A stretch of DNA of 64,000 nt from Flectobacillus rivi. GTDB taxonomy: Bacteria; Bacteroidota; Bacteroidia; Cytophagales; Spirosomataceae. This document shows, one piece after another, positions 60,021 to 64,000 of the stretch. Position numbers and translations under genes: made by a program. The notes beneath the pieces were generated by a model. That model was not told the DNA's origin. It saw only the letters and a program-made list of their open reading frames with translations, and made no database searches. Each line of letters begins with the position of its first letter. Positions within the stretch are counted from its first letter, which is position 1. The stretch covers positions 106,280-170,279 of the forward strand of contig NZ_JASHIE010000017.1 of assembly GCF_030056655.1 (NCBI RefSeq), read 5' to 3'.

Positions 60021-61499
60021 ATGACTCCTTTTATCAGTTTAGAAAATACAGCTCTCAGAAAATTTGAAAAAATTGTCGTTCGTAATCTCACTTGGCAAAT
60101 AGAAGACCAACAGCATTGGGCTATTGTTGGTGAAAATGGTTCGGGTAAAACCACCTTATTAGAAGCTTTGGCAGGTAAAATTCCATTTGTGGGAGGAAAA
60201 GTAAAATTCCATTTTTTGGAAGAAGGACAATTGCTGAAAGATAAAATCGAGTTGGTGTCAAGAGATTATTCAGGAAACCGTATCCTGAATTCTGCCGCAC
60301 AATATTACCAGCAGCGTTTCAACGTATATGATGCCGAAAACTCGCCGACAGTTCGTGAGTTTTTGACAGACCAAATGAAACCTATTGGTACAATTGATGA
60401 AAAATCGGTTCAATTACCACCTTCGCCATATACCGAAGAGGAACTCTTGAATGCCGCCAGAGTATTACGTATCGAACATCTGCTTGAACGTAAATTAATG
60501 ACTCTTTCAAACGGAGAAACTCGTCGTACTTTACTAACTCGCTCATTTCTCAAACGTCCTAAAGTGATGTTGTTGGATACCCCATTTGTGGGTTTAGATG
60601 TTGCTTCCAGAGCGATATTGCATGAAGCTATCAACGCTATTTCGCAACATGGTACGCATATTATATTGGTAACTACACCCGACGAAATACCGACTTGTAT
60701 TACCAATGTTTTTGAATTGAAAAAAAGCATAGAGGCAGAAGCTACACAGGAAGTAAAGTTAGATCATGCTTTGCTAGAAGAACTTTTGGCATCGAGTACA
60801 AGTCAAGATAACTTCGACTACGCTGTTCGTATGCGTAACGTAAACGTAAGTTATGGAAGTAAAAAAGTATTGAATACGCTCAACTGGGAAGTAAAACGTG
60901 GTGAAAAATGGGCTGTATTAGGACCAAATGGTTCTGGGAAATCTACGCTTCTAAGTCTCATCAACGCCGATAATCCACAAAGTTATGCCAATGATTTTGA
61001 CCTTTTTGATCGTAAGAGAGGTTCAGGGGAGTCGATTTGGGATATTAAAGGCAAAATAGGCTTTGTGTCGCCCGAACTACATTTGTTTTTTACCAAAAGA
61101 ACAGAGGTGTTCAAAGCAGTAGCTTCTGGATTGTACAATACCAACGGGTTGTATCAAGCATTAAAGCCTGGGCAACAAGAGTTAGCCGAAAAATATCTTC
61201 GCTTATTGGGAATTGAGCATTTATCGCAAAAGCGTTTTTCTGAAATTTCTACAGGCGAACAGCGTATGGTATTGCTGGCAAGAGCTTTGATTAAGAACCC
61301 TCCTTTATTGGTATTAGATGAGCCTTGTCAAGGTCTAGACCAACAGCATATTCGTTATTTTAGAGATTTGGTAGATGAAATTTGTGTCAAATTGAATAAA
61401 ACATTGCTTTACGTAACACATTACGAGGGTGAGATACCTGCCTGTGTTTCAAAGGTGTTGAAAATGACCGAAGGTAATGCCGAAATCCTAGATAGATAG
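60021..61499 (+). CDS. ABC protein with two ATPase domains and no membrane part (ModF/PhrA-like)
   Basis: A 492-residue soluble protein with two nucleotide-binding domains. Domain 1: Walker A GENGSGKTTLL (about 39-49), signature LSNGETRRTLL, Walker B VMLLDTPFVGLD. Domain 2: GPNGSGKSTLL (about 298-308), signature ISTGEQRMVLLARAL, LLVLDEPCQGLD. Both signatures are slightly non-canonical. Architecture matches ModF/PhrA-type proteins (molybdate or photorepair region relatives in other bacteria) rather than ABC-F translation factors, which have a long linker. No permease lies nearby, so its role is unresolved. Confidence 0.87.
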   Translation: MTPFISLENTALRKFEKIVVRNLTWQIEDQQHWAIVGENGSGKTTLLEALAGKIPFVGGKVKFHFLEEGQLLKDKIELVSRDYSGNRILNSAAQYYQQRFNVYDAENSPTVREFLTDQMKPIGTIDEKSVQLPPSPYTEEELLNAARVLRIEHLLERKLMTLSNGETRRTLLTRSFLKRPKVMLLDTPFVGLDVASRAILHEAINAISQHGTHIILVTTPDEIPTCITNVFELKKSIEAEATQEVKLDHALLEELLASSTSQDNFDYAVRMRNVNVSYGSKKVLNTLNWEVKRGEKWAVLGPNGSGKSTLLSLINADNPQSYANDFDLFDRKRGSGESIWDIKGKIGFVSPELHLFFTKRTEVFKAVASGLYNTNGLYQALKPGQQELAEKYLRLLGIEHLSQKRFSEISTGEQRMVLLARALIKNPPLLVLDEPCQGLDQQHIRYFRDLVDEICVKLNKTLLYVTHYEGEIPACVSKVLKMTEGNAEILDR

Positions 61500-61504
61500 T
61501 GTCT

Positions 61505-61543
61505 GGTAGTCGGCTAGGAGCAGTCAACTTTTAGCCGACTATC
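61505..61543 (+). terminator. Hairpin terminator after the ABC gene
   Basis: GGTAGTCGGCTA (61505-61516) pairs with TAGCCGACTATC (61532-61543) with one G-T wobble; a T-rich region follows (61556-61569). It is likely the end of the araC/ABC transcripts. Confidence 0.7.
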
Positions 61544-61592
61544 ATAAAATTCTCATCTTTTATTTTTTTAGTTAAAATAAATAATTAATTTA

Positions 61593-61616
61593 GTAACTAG
61601 TTACGTAACTGATTAC
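61593..61616 (+). promoter_or_regulatory. Twin operator candidate for the MarR gene
   Basis: GTAACTAGTTAC (61593-61604) is a perfect 12-bp palindrome, directly followed by GTAACTGATTAC (61605-61616), the same sequence with two changes. MarR dimers bind palindromes of this size, and the sites end 5 bp before the ATG at 61622, as expected for self-repression. Confidence 0.72.
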
Positions 61617-61621
61617 ATAAA

Positions 61622-62113
61622 ATGGATATTATTAAAGAATTAGGCCCTTTGGCGATTGCGAGTAGGATGAAACGTCTTGCCGAATTGGTTTTTAAGCAGG
61701 CCATTAATGTGTACCGTGTACACGGTATCGATTTTGAACCCAAATGGTTTCCTCTTTTTTACTTGTTGTCTCAAAAGGAATCTATCGGTGTGATGGAAGC
61801 CTCAGAGCATCTGAATATTTCACATCCTGCGGTGATTCAATTTGTAAAAGAATTAGAGAAGAAAGGCTGGGTTATGTCCGAAAAGTCGCCTGAGGATGCT
61901 CGTAAACGTATCTTGAAACTGACAGAAAAAGGCTGGGCTTTTTTACCGCAGTTGCAAGAAATTTGGGACAATATCAAAACGGTTAATCAACAATTGATTA
62001 GCAAAGAAGCACATGATTTAATGCGTTCTGTGGAGGCATTCGAGCAGTATTTTTTGAAAGATGGTTTTTATATAGATTACTATCAAAAATATATAGACGA
62101 GAAATCGAAATAG
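61622..62113 (+). CDS. MarR-family transcriptional regulator
   Basis: A 163-residue winged-helix protein: helical start (IASRMKRLAELVFKQAINVY), HTH core GVMEASEHLNISHPAVIQFVKELEKKGWV (about 59-88), wing KSPEDARKRILKLTEKG, and a helical C-terminus for dimerisation. Many MarR proteins repress their own gene and a neighbouring efflux or detoxification gene and release DNA on binding a small phenolic ligand. The twin palindromes before the gene support autoregulation. The nearest downstream gene is phzF-like. Confidence 0.93.
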   Translation: MDIIKELGPLAIASRMKRLAELVFKQAINVYRVHGIDFEPKWFPLFYLLSQKESIGVMEASEHLNISHPAVIQFVKELEKKGWVMSEKSPEDARKRILKLTEKGWAFLPQLQEIWDNIKTVNQQLISKEAHDLMRSVEAFEQYFLKDGFYIDYYQKYIDEKSK

Positions 62114-62221
62114 CTCCTATTAGTAATTTTTGAGCAATAGAAAATAAGAAATGCTTTCTCAAAGCTCAGAGCTGATGCCCGAAAGCTATAACCCAACTAC
62201 ATAAACTTCAACTGTAATACA

Positions 62222-63007
62222 ATGCAAATTCCTATTTATCAAGTAGATGCGTTTTCTTCTCAAGTTTTTGGAGGAAATCCAGCGGCAGTTTGTCCGCTAG
62301 AGTCATGGCTGCCTAATGATCTAATGCAAAAAATCGCGTTGGAAAATAATTTGGCTGAAACAGCCTTTTTTGTTCAAGAAACTGACACTCGTTTTCATAT
62401 TCGCTGGTTTACCCCAACGGTAGAGGTTGATTTGTGTGGACATGCTACCTTGGCAACAGCACATGTATTATTTACTGAGTTAGGCTATAAGCATGAGGTT
62501 ATCGAGTTTTTCTCAAGAAGTGGCATTTTAACGGTTCAGAAACAAGATGATTTATTAGAGTTGAATTTTCCTGCGGACGAAATCAAGGAGGTAGAGCCAT
62601 TGCCAGCTTTGAATGAATGTTTGGGCGTAAATATCCTACATACTTACCGAGGCAAGTCGGATTATATGGTCGTGCTCGAAAATGAAACATTGGTATTGGA
62701 GCTTCGCCCTGATTTGCGACAAATGGCTACTATCGAGGCCAGAGGAATTATTGCAACAGCCAAAGGAAGTAAGGTAGATTTTGTGTCACGCTTCTTTGGA
62801 CCACAATCAGGGATTGATGAAGATCCCGTTACAGGCTCGGCACATACTACTTTGACACCTTACTGGGCTGAACAACTCGGCAAAACAGAACTAACAGCTT
62901 GGCAAATATCTCCTCGTAAAGGTGAATTATGGTGTAAACTAGAAGGCGATAGAGTCAAAATTGCAGGAAAAGCAGTTTTGTATCTTAAAGGGCAAATCTT
63001 TGTGTAG
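62222..63007 (+). CDS. PhzF-family isomerase/epimerase
   Basis: A 261-residue enzyme with the two mirror-related halves of the PhzF/DapF fold. Motifs: YQVDAFSSQVFGGNPAAVCPLE, ALENNLAETAFF (catalytic Glu in SE/AE position), FTPTVEVDLCGHATLATAH, and RFFGPQSGIDEDPVTGSAHTTLTPYWAEQLGK. PhzF itself isomerises an intermediate of phenazine synthesis, but no other phenazine gene is present, so this is one of the many orphan PhzF proteins of unknown substrate. It starts 108 bp after the marR stop and may be its target. Confidence 0.94.
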   Translation: MQIPIYQVDAFSSQVFGGNPAAVCPLESWLPNDLMQKIALENNLAETAFFVQETDTRFHIRWFTPTVEVDLCGHATLATAHVLFTELGYKHEVIEFFSRSGILTVQKQDDLLELNFPADEIKEVEPLPALNECLGVNILHTYRGKSDYMVVLENETLVLELRPDLRQMATIEARGIIATAKGSKVDFVSRFFGPQSGIDEDPVTGSAHTTLTPYWAEQLGKTELTAWQISPRKGELWCKLEGDRVKIAGKAVLYLKGQIFV

Positions 63008-63112
63008 GCTTTAAGCTCTCGGCTATAGGCATTAGGCAAAAGAGCTTAAATTGTTTCATGAGAAATTTATTTCAACTTTTAGCCTACAGCATAAAGCCTA
63101 GAGCTTAATGCG
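63005..63112. repeat. Dispersed hairpin element B, copy 3
   Basis: Left arm CTTTAAGCTCTCGGCTATAG with AGGCAAAAGAGCTTAAA (about 63009-63050) and right arm CTTTTAGCCTACAGCATAAA with GCCTAGAGCTTAATGC (about 63076-63111) are imperfect inverted copies. It starts directly at the phzF stop codon, as copy 2 does at pheT. Shorter pieces of the same kind occur near 62150-62200 and 63225-63255. Confidence 0.6.
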
Positions 63113-63266
63113 GGTAAAATTATTTTAATTTTGCCCACTAACTTAATTTGATAGTACTAATCTGATGATGAGTACAATTCAATAACTGATATACCATTAA
63201 CGGGTAACCTTTTTATCAACCATTTGCCAAAAGCCTATGGCTCAAAGCGTATAGCATGATAGAGTT

Positions 63267-63734
63267 ATGTCAAAGGAGTTAATACAAATCGAATCATATC
63301 AACCTCAGTATAAAGAGGATTTTAAGACTTTGAATTTAGAATGGATTCAAAAGTATTTTAAGGTAGAACCACATGATGTGGAGCAACTGGAAAATCCTGA
63401 AAAATATATTTTGGAAAGTGGAGGACAGATTTTCTTTGCCCTTTACCAAAATCAAGTAGTAGGAACAGTTGCCTTGGTTAAAAACAGCGATACCGATTAT
63501 GAAATGGCTAAAATGGCTGTAAATCCGCAATATCAAGGTATCGGAGCAGGAAAGGTTCTATGTGCGCATACGATTCAGGCAGCAAAAGATTTGGGAGCAA
63601 CAGTTCTATGGTTAGTTTCCTCGACTCAACTTACACCAGCTTTAACGATGTATCGTAAATTAGGCTTCGTCGAAGTTCCAATTGGCGAAACCGAATATTC
63701 TCGTGCAGATATTAAAATGGAGATAGTGTTTTAG
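63267..63734 (+). CDS. GNAT-family N-acetyltransferase
   Basis: A 155-residue protein. The acetyl-CoA binding motif A reads MAKMAVNPQYQGIGAGKVLCAHTIQAAK (about 78-105), preceded by the beta-strand ALYQNQVVGTVALVKNS and followed by LWLVSSTQLTPALTMYRKLGFVEVP (motif B). It should acetylate an amine on a small molecule or peptide; the substrate is not visible. Closed by a strong hairpin at 63763-63829. Confidence 0.93.
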   Translation: MSKELIQIESYQPQYKEDFKTLNLEWIQKYFKVEPHDVEQLENPEKYILESGGQIFFALYQNQVVGTVALVKNSDTDYEMAKMAVNPQYQGIGAGKVLCAHTIQAAKDLGATVLWLVSSTQLTPALTMYRKLGFVEVPIGETEYSRADIKMEIVF

Positions 63735-63762
63735 AAATCTTATACAGATATTTCTGTTTGAG

Positions 63763-63829
63763 AAAAAGCGCCGTAAGTACGAAAGACTTCAATATAATTG
63801 GTGTTCTTTCGCACCTACGGCGCTTTTTT
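63763..63829. terminator. Terminator after the GNAT gene
   Basis: Long stem with AAAAAGCGCCGTA on the left (63763 onward) and TACGGCGCTTTTTT on the right (to 63829), extended by CGAAAGA/TCTTTCG across a small internal mismatch. A-run and T-run flanks allow both directions. The remaining 170 bp to the window edge show no gene I can support. Confidence 0.85.
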
Positions 63830-64000
63830 AGCTATACACTAAATTTAAAAGGCAACCTATTTTAGGCAAGGACAAAGGACAACTCATTGTAGATTTACGC
63901 TTACAAAATAATATTTGGTCATGAGGGAGTTAAACCGATCACTCAATGGTAGATAGATACTGAAGTGATGTTTGGTTACTCCTTTATGGCAAATGCTCAT

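Noticed and set aside
63884..64000. Short minus-strand frame starting at the window edge (MSICHKGVTKHH...)
   Set aside because: Only 38 residues, no recognisable similarity and cut by the window, so it cannot be judged.

Overview
The window is chromosomal DNA from a Bacteroidota bacterium, most likely of the order Cytophagales (Spirosomataceae-type, e.g. the Flectobacillus/Arcicella/Emticicia neighbourhood; the genus is inference). The grounds are AT-rich DNA, the bamD-rpoZ-coaBC-DUF4835 gene order typical of the phylum, a CarboxypepD_reg/TonB-type outer-membrane receptor, several DUF3857 proteins, SPI/SPII signal peptides on many hydrolases, few Shine-Dalgarno sequences, and promoter-like TAnnTTTG boxes. 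No tRNA, rRNA, CRISPR array, intact insertion sequence or prophage was seen.

Layout. 1-141 is the tail of a glycogen-binding-domain protein. 243-3468 holds an acyltransferase and a three-gene operon (membrane protein, alpha/beta hydrolase, ArsR repressor) with a perfect 11-bp-arm palindrome at its promoter. 3655-13292 carries envelope and sugar genes: a Tat-exported TIM-barrel isomerase, a TonB-type receptor, a TlpA-like thioredoxin protein, a glycine-zipper lipoprotein and a large beta-propeller/HEAT/cytochrome c dehydrogenase. Three copies of a repeated intergenic element lie among these genes. 13759-16032 has a TPR membrane protein and an M48 peptidase. 16478-20052 is the housekeeping run bamD, rpoZ, coaBC, DUF4835/PorD. 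20171-25835 has a GH130 glycosidase, YceI, DinB, NRDE, ATP-grasp and LysE genes. 26205-29696 has priA and a DUF1295 membrane enzyme.

29805-36823 is a run of small, poorly characterised same-strand genes (DUF2004, an orphan, DinB, a secreted HExxH peptidase with a glycogen-binding tail, alpha/beta hydrolase, lipoprotein, DUF4262, AlkB-like, DUF4166). 36963-45802 has an M24 peptidase, a TPR histidine kinase, a GH2 glycosidase and a second M48 peptidase. 46099-52178 holds three tandem DUF3857 genes, of which only the last keeps a Cys-His transglutaminase-type active site. 52410-54833 is pheT. 55064-63734 has a phosphoesterase, an aldo/keto reductase, a phyH/araC divergent pair, a double-ATPase ABC protein, a MarR regulator with twin palindromes at its start, a PhzF epimerase and a GNAT acetyltransferase.

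The most unusual content is between the genes. Gaps are filled with several families of short dispersed dyad repeats, two tandem arrays sharing an AGGCACAAAG-like core, and an element of about 113-130 bp present in three copies whose terminal hairpin shows compensatory base changes.
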